Shown in pieces: positions 23,158-31,531 of a stretch of 33,610 bases of DNA. The notes beneath the pieces are model-generated. The model was not told the origin of the DNA. It made no database searches and was given only the letters and a program-made list of their open reading frames with translations. Source of the stretch: a virus. The DNA lies in the IMG/VR virus record IMGVR_UViG_3300028829_004918, positions 1-33,610 of that record; one strand, 5' to 3'. The stretch's first letter is position 1. Each line of letters opens with the position of its first letter. The position numbers and the translations under genes were made by a program.

Positions 23158-23917
23158 AAAACCTGAGTCATACATGACTCCAGCACAGAAGCCAAAGACA
23201 AAGAAGAAAAAGAAATCCGCTCCTAAGAATCACTTGGTGTCCGTAGTCTTGCTTAGTGAGAACTATGGATATCGAATGAAGTCCTGTGGACCAATCTCTC
23301 TTGTCAAGGTAGGAAACCAAACATTATTAGAACATCAGTTGGAAGCGATCAATCAGTCGTTTACCAACTATGAGATCATTCTATGTACAGGGTTTGAAAC
23401 CGAGAAGGTGCTGAACTTTATTGAGGTCAAATGCCCGCAGGCACCCATCAGAGTGGTCGAGAACCAGATTTACAAGGTTACGAACTGCTGTGAAAGCACA
23501 CGCATATCCCTGAACAACATCTCCAATGACTGTGTGGTCGTCTGCAACGGCGAACTGATGCTCAGCTCAGAGCAATTGAAGAAAGTGGACTTATCGCAGT
23601 CTTGCGTGTTGTCTCAGAGCCATCCTGTGGATAATATGGAGGTGGGGATTATACAGAACGACGGTTACTTGGAGACCATGAGCGTGGGTCTCAAGAAGAA
23701 CCTGTGGTCAGAAATCGTTTGTCTGTCGGACAGGAGAGCTATTACCTGCCTGAAGTCATATTTAGCTATGACAGAATTCAAGAACAAGTTTCTATTTGAA
23801 GCAATTCAGGCTATGTGCAAGAGACAGCCCCTCAGAGTAATAGACATGGGTTTCTCTGCTTCAAAAATCAACAATGCAAAAAGTTTACAGAGGGCGACAA
23901 ATGAGAATATTGGTTGA
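23150..23917 (+). CDS. nucleotidyltransferase-like protein (sugar-nucleotide type fold)
   Basis: The 255-residue product starts with a Lys-rich tail (KKKKKSAPKN). It then shows the order of a sugar-phosphate nucleotidyltransferase: SVVLLSENYGYRMKSCGPISLVKVGNQTLLEHQLEAI, then YEIILCTGFETEKVL and VVVCNGELMLS. The usual LAAGxGxRM nucleotide loop is replaced by LLSENYGYRM, and the DGD metal site by CNGEL. So the fold is likely retained while the catalytic loop is not canonical. If active, it would activate a sugar for the downstream transferases; if not, it is another degenerate member of the cassette. Confidence 0.6.
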   Translation: MSRKPESYMTPAQKPKTKKKKKSAPKNHLVSVVLLSENYGYRMKSCGPISLVKVGNQTLLEHQLEAINQSFTNYEIILCTGFETEKVLNFIEVKCPQAPIRVVENQIYKVTNCCESTRISLNNISNDCVVVCNGELMLSSEQLKKVDLSQSCVLSQSHPVDNMEVGIIQNDGYLETMSVGLKKNLWSEIVCLSDRRAITCLKSYLAMTEFKNKFLFEAIQAMCKRQPLRVIDMGFSASKINNAKSLQRATNENIG

Positions 23918-24764
23918 CAACTACGTCAGTGAAAAAACTACAGAGCCAGTGTACCTCGATAGGTGCTTCAAGATTGCTGGAGCTACGTCCCACCTGTGGG
24001 ACAGAAGAAAGGTTAGCTTATATGACATGTTCGACCAGTTCTCTCCAGAAGTGTTTGTTACAGACTACAAACGGATTACACCGGAACTCGCTAAATATCT
24101 TTCAGGATCAAGGAAACGGATTGATATTGTGCTTAACGTTACTGGAGCGGCTGAGCAGCAACTTGAAGCAATGGTATCATTCCTTTCCAACTCCTCAACA
24201 AAATCTCCTTTCTCGTTCACAAATGTACCAAGTGCAGTGGGATACGCCACCACAAAAAAACTGAAGGTAGAAAGTATCATGCACGGTGCGGATATATTCT
24301 TACCAAACAGCGGAAGCTTGGACTATAAGATCGACAATCTTGTTCTCTCAACAGGCGGGCTTGACCCAGCTAAGTACAAGACCAATGGTTCTTCTCACGT
24401 TATTGGAGCTGGAACTTCTGACGATTACAAGTTTGATGCCAGAATTCCTATTCACCAAGGTCCATCTCTCTACCGTAACTACGACAAGGCAGTAGTGGTA
24501 GGATCGCTGAATAATGTGTTTGGTCAGTTCTTCTTTGATACAGCACTTCACTCCAGAGGCGAGTTTAGCGTCTATCTTGAAGACCCCAAAGAGATTGAAA
24601 CATGCGTTAAAGTGATGAGCGAACTGAAAATGGATAACGTAAACAGCAGAGTGCCCATCCTAAGAAGCCACACCGCTCTGCATAGAGCTAAAAGATTCCT
24701 ACAAAAGTTGAAATGTAAAGAGTTGTGTTCAAACCTTGATAAAGCGATTGGAGAGTTGGTATGA
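23901..24764 (+). CDS. hypothetical protein, 287 aa, in glycan cassette
   Basis: Start at ATG 23901 with GAGGG upstream. The sequence has Rossmann-like strands (RILVDNYVSEKTTEPVYL, DIVLNVTGAAEQQLEAM, DIFLPNSGSLDYKIDNLVLS) and a likely donor-domain glycine-rich segment (AVVVGSLNNVFGQFFFD). That suggests a GT-B fold, but the E-x7-E motif is absent. No certain family. It is followed with four-base overlap by the next glycosyltransferase. Confidence 0.5.
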   Translation: MRILVDNYVSEKTTEPVYLDRCFKIAGATSHLWDRRKVSLYDMFDQFSPEVFVTDYKRITPELAKYLSGSRKRIDIVLNVTGAAEQQLEAMVSFLSNSSTKSPFSFTNVPSAVGYATTKKLKVESIMHGADIFLPNSGSLDYKIDNLVLSTGGLDPAKYKTNGSSHVIGAGTSDDYKFDARIPIHQGPSLYRNYDKAVVVGSLNNVFGQFFFDTALHSRGEFSVYLEDPKEIETCVKVMSELKMDNVNSRVPILRSHTALHRAKRFLQKLKCKELCSNLDKAIGELV

Positions 24765-25462
24765 GGATTTTAGCTCAGTTTCCCACATTAGGAAGACCAG
24801 AACAGTTCATGACATGCCTGAAGAAGTATGTCACACAAATGAGCGACAAGCACGAGGTATTCTTTAATATCAACTGTGACGCCGACGACCCCACAATGAG
24901 AAATGAGGCTATTCAGGAAGAGATCAGAATGCTGTGTGGATCGCAGAATTGTGACATCAACTTCCAGACTAACTCTACTAAGATTTCCGCTATCAACTCT
25001 TATATTGATTGCAAAGCCTTTGACATTGTTATCTGTATCTCTGACGACATGAACCCTATGGTTGACGATTGGGACAATGTTATCTGTGCAGACATGGTTA
25101 AGAACTTCCCCCAGCTTGACGGTGCGTTGAACTACAACGACGGCAGAGCTAGAGAAGAACTGATCACCTTCTCCATTCTCGGTAGACGACTATATGAGCA
25201 TTTTGGTTACATCTACCATCCAGACTACAAAGTGCTGTATTGTGACAACGAGTTCACAGAAGAAGTGCAGCGAATGGGCAAAGTAGTTTACATAGAAGAG
25301 GTGGTTTTCCAGCATGATCACTACGCTGAGGAAGGTAACATCAATAGCGGGAAGACAGATCATGCAACCGCAAAGACGCTACGCTCATCGGGCAGAGACG
25401 CTCAAGTTTATGAACAACGCAAGCTGCTGGGTTATCCCAAAGAAAGAGTAACAAATGACTAA
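24761..25462 (+). CDS. GT-A glycosyltransferase (GT2-like)
   Basis: A 233-residue GT-A enzyme. It begins MRILAQFPTLGRPEQFMTCL, a nucleotide-binding strand and loop, with NCDADDPT near residue 40 and the metal-binding DxD-type motif IVICISDDMNPM around 95. The substrate region (DYKVLYCDNEFTEEV and VVFQHDHY) resembles the end of GT2 proteins, with a histidine-containing late motif. Transfers a sugar from a nucleotide donor, probably needing a divalent ion. It overlaps the previous gene as ATGA. Confidence 0.8.
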   Translation: MRILAQFPTLGRPEQFMTCLKKYVTQMSDKHEVFFNINCDADDPTMRNEAIQEEIRMLCGSQNCDINFQTNSTKISAINSYIDCKAFDIVICISDDMNPMVDDWDNVICADMVKNFPQLDGALNYNDGRAREELITFSILGRRLYEHFGYIYHPDYKVLYCDNEFTEEVQRMGKVVYIEEVVFQHDHYAEEGNINSGKTDHATAKTLRSSGRDAQVYEQRKLLGYPKERVTND

Positions 25463-26111
25463 CATTGTTTCGTATTCATTGTGGGGAGACGACCCCAAGT
25501 ACACAGAGGGAGCGATCAAAAACGCTAAGGGAACCGCTCAGTGGTATCATGGGTGGGAGTGTCGCATTTACTACTCTGACGTTCCATCGCACATTCTGGA
25601 CAAGCTCAAGAAATTCAGTCACGTAAACCTTATCGACATGGGTGACAGCAAGGGCGACTGGACAGGCATGTTCTGGAGGTTCCTAGCGGCTGACAGTGAT
25701 GACGTGGTCATCTCTAGAGACACTGACTCAAGAATTGGTGCGAGAGAGGCTGAGGCGGTCTACAAGTGGCTGGAGGGAGGTGAATCTTTTCACATCATGA
25801 GAGATCACCCCTATCACGGAACGCCTATTCTTGGTGGAATGTGGGGAGCCAAAGACGGCATTCTGAAAGGCATCACCGAAGACATTGATGCGTACCGCAA
25901 AGAAGACAGGTGGCAGATTGATCAAGAGTTCCTGAAGAGTGTCATATACCCAAGGGTGAGGGGATACTCTTGTGTTCACGACCCGTTCTATGAGCACAAA
26001 GAGTTTCCAACAAGACGTCAAACCGGGGACTTCGTGGGAAAAGCTTACAACGCAGATGACACTGAGTGCGTGCCATCTCTATCTACTATGGTGGGAGGAA
26101 GCGACAGATGA
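25455..26111 (+). CDS. glycosyltransferase-like protein (GT-A, D-x-D)
   Basis: The 218-residue product has the central motif GMFWRFLAADSDDVVISRDTDSR, in which the DTD is the metal-binding D-x-D, followed by PILGGMWGAKDGI and WQIDQEFLKSVIYP, typical of GT-A proteins of the GT8/GT34-like group in phages. The first strand is IVSYSLWGDDPKYTEGA. The ATG overlaps the previous stop by eight bases. Substrate unknown. Confidence 0.7.
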   Translation: MTNIVSYSLWGDDPKYTEGAIKNAKGTAQWYHGWECRIYYSDVPSHILDKLKKFSHVNLIDMGDSKGDWTGMFWRFLAADSDDVVISRDTDSRIGAREAEAVYKWLEGGESFHIMRDHPYHGTPILGGMWGAKDGILKGITEDIDAYRKEDRWQIDQEFLKSVIYPRVRGYSCVHDPFYEHKEFPTRRQTGDFVGKAYNADDTECVPSLSTMVGGSDR

Positions 26112-26725
26112 TGAAGAAACTCGGCTCCGATTGGGGAGGATGGCTCATCGAAACCTCTCTGGTTAGAGACAACAGCGTGGTGGTATCAGCTGGTCTGGCA
26201 CACGACATCACATTTGACGTCGCTCTAATGGAAATGAACGATACTATCAAAGTGATTGGTATCGACCCGACTCCCTCTTCCCGCCAATCTGTAGAAAACC
26301 TTTCTCCTGAATTCAAAGATAGGTTCATTTATATCGACAAGGCTCTGCATGGAACACAGGGAAATGTTAGTTTAGGTGGAGATGCAAACTCCATTCTTCA
26401 GCCGCGTAATACCACCATGTATCAGGCTGTTAGCCTCAATGAGGTAATGGACGGCGTAGATGTATCACTGTTGAAAATGGACATTGAAGGTTCTGAGTAT
26501 TCAGTTCTCAGACACCTAGACAAGTTGAAAGCAGATCAGGTGTGCGTTGAGTGGCACCACTGGCTGGGTAGCAGTTACACGGTCAACGACACTCTCCACA
26601 CAATCGACAGAATCATCCAATTTGGATATGTAGAAGTGGCACGGTCTACCAACCTGCCGGAACGAATCATTCAAGAGTCTCTGTTTGTGAGACGTGACTT
26701 AGTAGGGAGTGTGAATTTTGGATAG
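26108..26725 (+). CDS. FkbM-family SAM-dependent methyltransferase
   Basis: Start at ATG 26108 (adjacent ATG 26111), with GGGAGG upstream. The 205-residue product carries the FkbM signature LLKMDIEGSEY (residues 121-131) that defines this O-methyltransferase family, and SAM-binding elements VVSAGLAHDITFDVAL and IGIDPTP. FkbM enzymes add methyl groups to hydroxyls of sugars and polyketides, so it probably methylates a sugar in the glycan made here. The active region lies in the same order as in family members. Overlaps the previous stop as ATGA. Confidence 0.85.
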   Translation: MMKKLGSDWGGWLIETSLVRDNSVVVSAGLAHDITFDVALMEMNDTIKVIGIDPTPSSRQSVENLSPEFKDRFIYIDKALHGTQGNVSLGGDANSILQPRNTTMYQAVSLNEVMDGVDVSLLKMDIEGSEYSVLRHLDKLKADQVCVEWHHWLGSSYTVNDTLHTIDRIIQFGYVEVARSTNLPERIIQESLFVRRDLVGSVNFG

Positions 26726-27392
26726 TATCAGCAGCGTGGACCCTCATGCCTTCTTAGCTAGATGTGAGGCTACTCGCGTAGAACACAGAACAATGGACTT
26801 TGAAGGTCACCAATACGCCATTCCTTATTCCACCGTCCAAATTGGAGAGCATAAGCTTGAAGGCTTGCGTGAGAACGAGGATCGCATTGATCTATTGAGA
26901 AACATCATCTCAGAGAACGCCGCCAGCCCTATGGTCCACTTGGACGTTGGTAGCAATCTAGGAGTCTTTGTTGAGAGTCTCAAGGACATGTTTAGTGCTT
27001 CAACTGGAGTAGATGCCGACCCATACTACATTGACCAATGCCATTTCTTATATCCCACCACTGCGAGTGAGTTTCACCTCTGTGATTTGAACAAGACCTC
27101 TCTGGGCGAGAAATTTGACAGCACATTCGATGTGATCACCGCTTTGTCTATGTTGGAATACATTAAGGACAAGGAGACATTTATCAATGATCTCTACAAA
27201 CTAACGGATCAGGTGTGTATCGTTGAGGGGCACAGCGAAGACATCATCAAGGGATATGACCTGAAATACGAAGCTATGCTTGAAGTAGAGCCGTGGACAG
27301 TCACACGCATAGAAGAGACCACTGATGTTGGTATCAACGCTCCACTCGCCACAGTTCAGACAGGAAGACCTGTGTGGGTGTGTGCAAAATGA
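26718..27392 (+). CDS. class I SAM-dependent methyltransferase
   Basis: A 224-residue protein from TTG 26718, supported by GGGAG at 26705-26709. Motif I is LDVGSNLGVF (75-84), followed by TGVDADPYYI with the acidic SAM-ribose residue and by FDVITALSMLEYIKD for motif IV. It is an active-looking type 11/23 methyltransferase of unknown target. Having a second methyltransferase beside FkbM suggests a doubly decorated glycan. The overlap with the previous gene is eight bases. Confidence 0.85.
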   Translation: MDSISSVDPHAFLARCEATRVEHRTMDFEGHQYAIPYSTVQIGEHKLEGLRENEDRIDLLRNIISENAASPMVHLDVGSNLGVFVESLKDMFSASTGVDADPYYIDQCHFLYPTTASEFHLCDLNKTSLGEKFDSTFDVITALSMLEYIKDKETFINDLYKLTDQVCIVEGHSEDIIKGYDLKYEAMLEVEPWTVTRIEETTDVGINAPLATVQTGRPVWVCAK

Positions 27393-27877
27393 AAGAGTTC
27401 ATTCCCAACACGCAGACTGTGAACAAGGATAGGAAGTACTTCGTAGATGGCAATGTTTTTGTAAAACACGACTCTGTTATCAATAGAGGCGTGAACGAAG
27501 CTGAGAAGCTGTCTGTTCTAGATCATCCATATATCCAAAAGAAAGTTTCGTCTGGTATCAAGGGTACTTATCACGAGCTGAGAACTGATTTCTTTGAAGG
27601 AGAAACTCTGGAGAACTTAGTCCTCTCATTTGAAGATATAGGAACCGTCAAGTCTCAGCTGCTTGAAGTCTTAGCCTACCTAACGAAGAGAGCAGTCATT
27701 CACCAAGACATTAATGTCAGCAACGTTCTGTGGAACGGCAAACAAATCCTAGTTATTGATTGGGAGTCTGCCGCTTTCTGCAACGGAGACCAAAGGATTT
27801 ATACCAACATCGACCTGACGGGAAAGCACCCACACTCCGGAATTCTCAACACCATCGCGGCAATCAAAAAGGGATAA
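27389..27877 (+). CDS. compact kinase-fold phosphotransferase (162 aa)
   Basis: Start at ATG 27389 (ATGA overlap). The protein keeps the order of a protein-kinase-like fold in a small form: a lysine strand (YFVDGNVFVKHDS, K26), EAEKLSVL with a helix C-like Glu, the catalytic loop VIHQDINVSNVL (H105, D107, N112) and metal motif VIDWESAAF (D124). The HxD...N and IDWE forms match Kdo/APH and RIO-like small-molecule kinases more than Ser/Thr kinases. In a sugar operon a sugar kinase is the most natural reading. The C-terminal lobe is truncated to about 40 residues after the DWE, which is short for the family. Confidence 0.7.
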   Translation: MKEFIPNTQTVNKDRKYFVDGNVFVKHDSVINRGVNEAEKLSVLDHPYIQKKVSSGIKGTYHELRTDFFEGETLENLVLSFEDIGTVKSQLLEVLAYLTKRAVIHQDINVSNVLWNGKQILVIDWESAAFCNGDQRIYTNIDLTGKHPHSGILNTIAAIKKG

Positions 27878-27878
27878 T

Positions 27879-28550
27879 GTGAAATACCTCGTTAGGATGG
27901 ATGACTTTCCACATGGAGACAAGAATCTATACGCCCACCAAAAAGATTGTTATGACAATGAAGTTCAGACAATCATAGACATATTCGAAAGAAATAGGGT
28001 AGATTACATATGGGGAGTTTCCCCTCTTCTGTGTGAAAAGAAACACTTTGAAGCACTCGATAGCATTGCTTATGGCAGGATAGTAATGCACGGCTTCTCT
28101 CACGCATTTCACGATGTGGAGGATTGGCACAGGGTAACGGACTGCTGGAAGGACGGCGGGGAGTTCAGCTTCTTTACTAAGGAGCAGTTGGCAGAGGAGT
28201 ATGAGATATGTGACAAACTACTTAGGAGGTTTGCTACTTACGATCCGAGACATTTCATCCCTCCTTTTAACTGTTTCAATCAAAACCTTGTGGATGTGTT
28301 GAACGCAAGAGGCGTCCAGTACATACATAGTTGCGACAACGAGTGGCTGAAGTTTCAACAGGGACAGCTGAAGTACGGAGGATTAGAACCAATCGTTTCT
28401 GAATTGTACAACTCTTACGACTATGTGGATCGTGTACTAAGTAGACTTGATGGGTTGGATAGTCAAATAACACTACACTGGATGTATGATATACAGCACA
28501 GTGGGTGGGAGTCCAATTACAACAAGCTAGCAGAAAGGTTGTCTACATGA
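27879..28550 (+). CDS. polysaccharide deacetylase-like protein (NodB/DUF2334 fold)
   Basis: Start at GTG 27879, with AAGGGAT upstream; the ATG two bases earlier reads straight into a stop. The 223-residue product has the CE4-type metal triad MDD (D8, D9) and MHGFSHAFHD (H71, H75), then FIPPFNCFN and ITLHWMYD near the end with a late histidine. NodB-fold enzymes remove N-acetyl groups from sugars using a zinc ion. It might deacetylate an amino sugar in the glycan, but DUF2334 members are uncharacterised. Next gene overlaps as ATGA. Confidence 0.75.
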   Translation: MKYLVRMDDFPHGDKNLYAHQKDCYDNEVQTIIDIFERNRVDYIWGVSPLLCEKKHFEALDSIAYGRIVMHGFSHAFHDVEDWHRVTDCWKDGGEFSFFTKEQLAEEYEICDKLLRRFATYDPRHFIPPFNCFNQNLVDVLNARGVQYIHSCDNEWLKFQQGQLKYGGLEPIVSELYNSYDYVDRVLSRLDGLDSQITLHWMYDIQHSGWESNYNKLAERLST

Positions 28551-29398
28551 GAGTGTTAATTATTCAGGAGAATGGTCGTCATGACAGAAACAGAAATTTC
28601 AGAGAGTGTTTTTGCCTTCAACGAGCTTTTTCGTCTCTTGACGTCAAGAGTGATGTTTGGGGGCTTGGACATGCACAATACGATACTGAACCCGCGTGGG
28701 ATGAATACGGGCTTATCATCAACCTTGAGAATTATGATGAGCAGAATTGGGTGCCAAATCTGCAAAAATTTTCAGCCAAGAAGTTCTTATGGAGTATTGA
28801 CGCCCACGTTAAAGGACTTGCGTGCTACGAGAAAACAGCTGTAGAGGGGAGATATGATCTTATCCTACAGGCTACTCCGGAGTTTGTTACATCAAGACAC
28901 GCTCCATCCGTGTGGCTCCCCAACTGCTATGACGACGAAGTGATCAAACCTACTAACTCCCTACCTCTCTACGATTGGGGGTTCTGTGGAAACATAAACA
29001 ACCGGATGCCTATTATCAACGCAATGGGGCATGTTAGCGAAAATGGCTCCGTGGATGTGATGGCAATTGGTCCAGATATGGTAAGTGCTATTTGCAGTTA
29101 CAAACTACATATCAACGCCAACATCAGTATTGATATCAACTACAGGAACTTTGAGACTATGGGATGTAGAGTCCCATTGATTACAAACTACAACCAGCAT
29201 TACTCGGTACTTGGCTTTCAAGACGGAGTCAATTGCATAACCTATAGAGACACGGAGAGAATGGTTAGCAAAGCAAAGAGGTTCTTATCCGGTCCAGAAA
29301 GAGACCGCAAGGAAATGGCGGAAGCTGGCTACGAGCTGGTTAAACAGCACACATTCAAAAAAAGAGCCAAGAGAATTCTTGAGCTAGCGGGGGTATAA
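28547..29398 (+). CDS. GT-B glycosyltransferase (CgeB/Glycos_transf_1_2-like)
   Basis: A 283-residue protein starting at ATG 28547 by overlap. The N-domain begins MRVLIIQENGRHDRNRNFREC, an arginine-rich loop seen in CgeB-like transferases; the donor domain has ANISIDINYRNFETMGCRVPLIT, in which the E of the NFE-x-M-x-G motif marks the family, and FQDGVNCITYRDTERMV. It is a likely sugar transferase with unknown acceptor. Its stop codon shares a base with the next gene start. Confidence 0.78.
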   Translation: MRVLIIQENGRHDRNRNFRECFCLQRAFSSLDVKSDVWGLGHAQYDTEPAWDEYGLIINLENYDEQNWVPNLQKFSAKKFLWSIDAHVKGLACYEKTAVEGRYDLILQATPEFVTSRHAPSVWLPNCYDDEVIKPTNSLPLYDWGFCGNINNRMPIINAMGHVSENGSVDVMAIGPDMVSAICSYKLHINANISIDINYRNFETMGCRVPLITNYNQHYSVLGFQDGVNCITYRDTERMVSKAKRFLSGPERDRKEMAEAGYELVKQHTFKKRAKRILELAGV

Positions 29399-30321
29399 TG
29401 AGAATACTGTTAACTGGAGGTAGTGGGTTTGTTGGTCAAAACCTAAAGAAACACCTTAGAGAACAAGGCTACAGAGTGTATGCGATCACCTCTAGTCTAT
29501 GGGACTTGAGACGCCAAGAGAGATGTGAGAGCATGATGGATCAGATCAAGCCTGACATCGTTGTACATGCGGCTGGCTCTGTGGGTGGGATTGGTGCAAA
29601 CCAACTTAATCCCGGAAAGTTTATGTATGAGAACCTCATCATGGGGACCAACGTGGTTCATGCGTGCATGGAGTACAAGGTCAACAAGCTTATTATGCTT
29701 GGGACGGTTTGTTCATACCCAAAACACACTACTGTACCGTTCAAGGAAGAGGATATGTGGAATGGCTACCCTGAAGAGACTAATGCTCCGTATGGGATTG
29801 CTAAGCACACGGTGGTAGAGCTAACTAAGCACTATCTAACACAGTACGGCTTGAACACTGTTAATCTGGTTCCAGTGAACATGTACGGACCACATGACAA
29901 CTTCGACTTAGAGACTAGCCATGTTATCCCCGCTCTTATCAAGAAGATTGATCAGGCTAGCCAAGACGGCACTCCAGTCAAGGTGTGGGGAACTGGTAAG
30001 GCTTCACGAGAGTTTCTTTATGTTAAGGACTTCTGTGTAGCTGTGCAAAAGGCTATAGAGTATAAGGGGGTGTATGTTGAACCGATCAATATCGGAACGG
30101 GTAGAGAGATTACGATTAGCCAGCTCGTTAGCACAATTAAGGATCAGATTGGACCACAAGTGGTTTCACAGTATCAAGTATCCCGGCCTGACGGGCAACC
30201 AAGACGATGCCTTGACACTACAAATGCAAGAGAGAAGCTGGGCTTTGATGCTACACACAGCCTTGCAGATGGACTAAAAGAAACCATCGCATGGTACAAA
30301 GAAAATAAGGAGACACTATGA
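29398..30321 (+). CDS. fcl: GDP-L-fucose synthase
   Basis: NADPH-dependent SDR enzyme that epimerises and reduces GDP-4-keto-6-deoxymannose to GDP-L-fucose (GMER). It has the GGSGFVG cofactor loop (7-13), T103 and C105 in LGTVCSYP, Y132 and K136 in PYGIAKH, H175 in FDLETSHVIPAL, and a GREFLYV-like REFLYVKDF. Against E. coli Fcl the positions are offset by four and match C109, Y136, K140 and H179, while catalytic Ser107 is Thr here and Arg187 is Lys. Length 307 is a little below normal 321. No GDP-mannose dehydratase (gmd) is in the window, so the precursor must come from elsewhere in the phage or from the host. Confidence 0.9.
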   Translation: MRILLTGGSGFVGQNLKKHLREQGYRVYAITSSLWDLRRQERCESMMDQIKPDIVVHAAGSVGGIGANQLNPGKFMYENLIMGTNVVHACMEYKVNKLIMLGTVCSYPKHTTVPFKEEDMWNGYPEETNAPYGIAKHTVVELTKHYLTQYGLNTVNLVPVNMYGPHDNFDLETSHVIPALIKKIDQASQDGTPVKVWGTGKASREFLYVKDFCVAVQKAIEYKGVYVEPINIGTGREITISQLVSTIKDQIGPQVVSQYQVSRPDGQPRRCLDTTNAREKLGFDATHSLADGLKETIAWYKENKETL

Positions 30322-30761
30322 GCGCCACTAATGCAGCATTTTACGTAGACACACTGTCTGAAACCGATCAAAATAAGAGCATCTTTGAACTTCTAAACAC
30401 GCTGGTAGAGACCAACGCTGTAAAAGATGCAAGCCTATTCTATAACAAGATAGACTTTAACTCAATATCCCCACAATTCGGCATGTTCAACGCAACCGAA
30501 CTATGGGGATTTAATGGAATTCTTATCAGTACCACTGCTAAGAACGCACTGTCAGCATCATCAATCGTCAACGATATCGAGAACTACTATCTGTTCAACA
30601 GGGGTGATGTAAACATCTTTGAAGTTATCAGGGTGGCACAGCAAATGACCATCCTTGTATCCAACACAGAAGACTATGAGTATGTGAAACGAATTACCGG
30701 ATGTGAACCTGTGTTGTCCAATCTCAACTCTACAGTAGTTGCACTACTAATGAAGGGGTAA
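30318..30761 (+). CDS. hypothetical protein at the end of the glycan cassette, 147 aa
   Basis: Starts by ATGA overlap with fcl. The 147-residue product is mostly helical and has a hydrophobic core (ELWGFNGILISTTAKNAL, ENYYLFNRGDVNIFEVIRVAQQMTILV). The ELWxFNGxLI segment resembles a conserved stretch found in GT-B type proteins near their N-terminus, but the protein is too short to be a full transferase. It may be an accessory subunit. No firm family. Confidence 0.55.
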   Translation: MSATNAAFYVDTLSETDQNKSIFELLNTLVETNAVKDASLFYNKIDFNSISPQFGMFNATELWGFNGILISTTAKNALSASSIVNDIENYYLFNRGDVNIFEVIRVAQQMTILVSNTEDYEYVKRITGCEPVLSNLNSTVVALLMKG

Positions 30762-30763
30762 CA

Positions 30764-31531
30764 ATGCACATCAACATAACAGAAGTACTGAGAATGTACG
30801 ACGACAACATTAGTACGTATGCGATAGCAAAACACTTCGGAACGTACCCCAATAAGATCAACAGGATGCTAAAGAAAGAAGGAAGAGAGCTTAGAAGCAA
30901 GAGTCAGGCACAGAAGGTCGCCCTCTCATCTGGACGTAAGGAACATCCAACCAAGGGCAAGCAGAGAACAGACGAAGAGAAAGTGGCGATTAGCAAATCC
31001 ATGTCTTCGTTCTGGAGCAGGATGAGTGCTGAGGTACGCGAGAATCGCTCTCAGATCAGCAAGAGGCTCTGGGAGAGTAAGTCACCGGAAGAACGTCAGG
31101 CGATGGCTCAGGCGGCTACTGAGGGGCTTAAACGGTCATCTGTGGAAGGCTCCAAGGTGGAGAACTACTTTGTGAACGGCGTTTCTTTAGGTGGCTTCAG
31201 AATTGAGCAGCACAAAAAGAATCTACTTGTCAACGAAAAACTCGAAATAGACCTGTATGTACCCGAGTGTCGGACTATTATTGAGGTAGACGGACCTAGT
31301 CACTTCTTACCCATCTGGGGCGACGACAAACTCAAGAAGCAGCAGAAGTCTGATGAGGACAAAAATGGTTTAGTACTGAGGTATGGGTTTACTATGGTGA
31401 GGGTTCTTTGCCCCACTGGAAATCCATCGCTGTTTAAGAGACAAGAGGCGTTAGGAAAGTTGTTAGACCTATTGGAGAAGATCAGGTCTGACGAGGGAGA
31501 ATCACAACCTTATGTGGAGATTGAAGTATGA
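30764..31531 (+). CDS. free-standing homing endonuclease: HTH, NUMOD3-like and Vsr/PD-(D/E)XK domain
   Basis: A 255-residue protein with three parts. The N-terminal 40 residues (LRMYDDNISTYAIAKHFGTYPNKINRMLKKEGREL) form an HTH for DNA contact. Residues about 50-120 carry a NUMOD3-like motif (KGKQRTDEEKVAISKSM, then a SPEERQAMAQAA repeat) typical of modular homing nucleases. The C-terminus is a Vsr-like nuclease, IDLYVPECRTIIEVDGPSHF with D and E ligands, then YGFTMVRVLCP. It is not inside an intron and sits between two genes, so it is a free-standing homing nuclease likely aimed at a neighbouring gene in related phages. It has the same fold as 5694-6110, with added DNA-binding modules. Confidence 0.82.
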   Translation: MHINITEVLRMYDDNISTYAIAKHFGTYPNKINRMLKKEGRELRSKSQAQKVALSSGRKEHPTKGKQRTDEEKVAISKSMSSFWSRMSAEVRENRSQISKRLWESKSPEERQAMAQAATEGLKRSSVEGSKVENYFVNGVSLGGFRIEQHKKNLLVNEKLEIDLYVPECRTIIEVDGPSHFLPIWGDDKLKKQQKSDEDKNGLVLRYGFTMVRVLCPTGNPSLFKRQEALGKLLDLLEKIRSDEGESQPYVEIEV

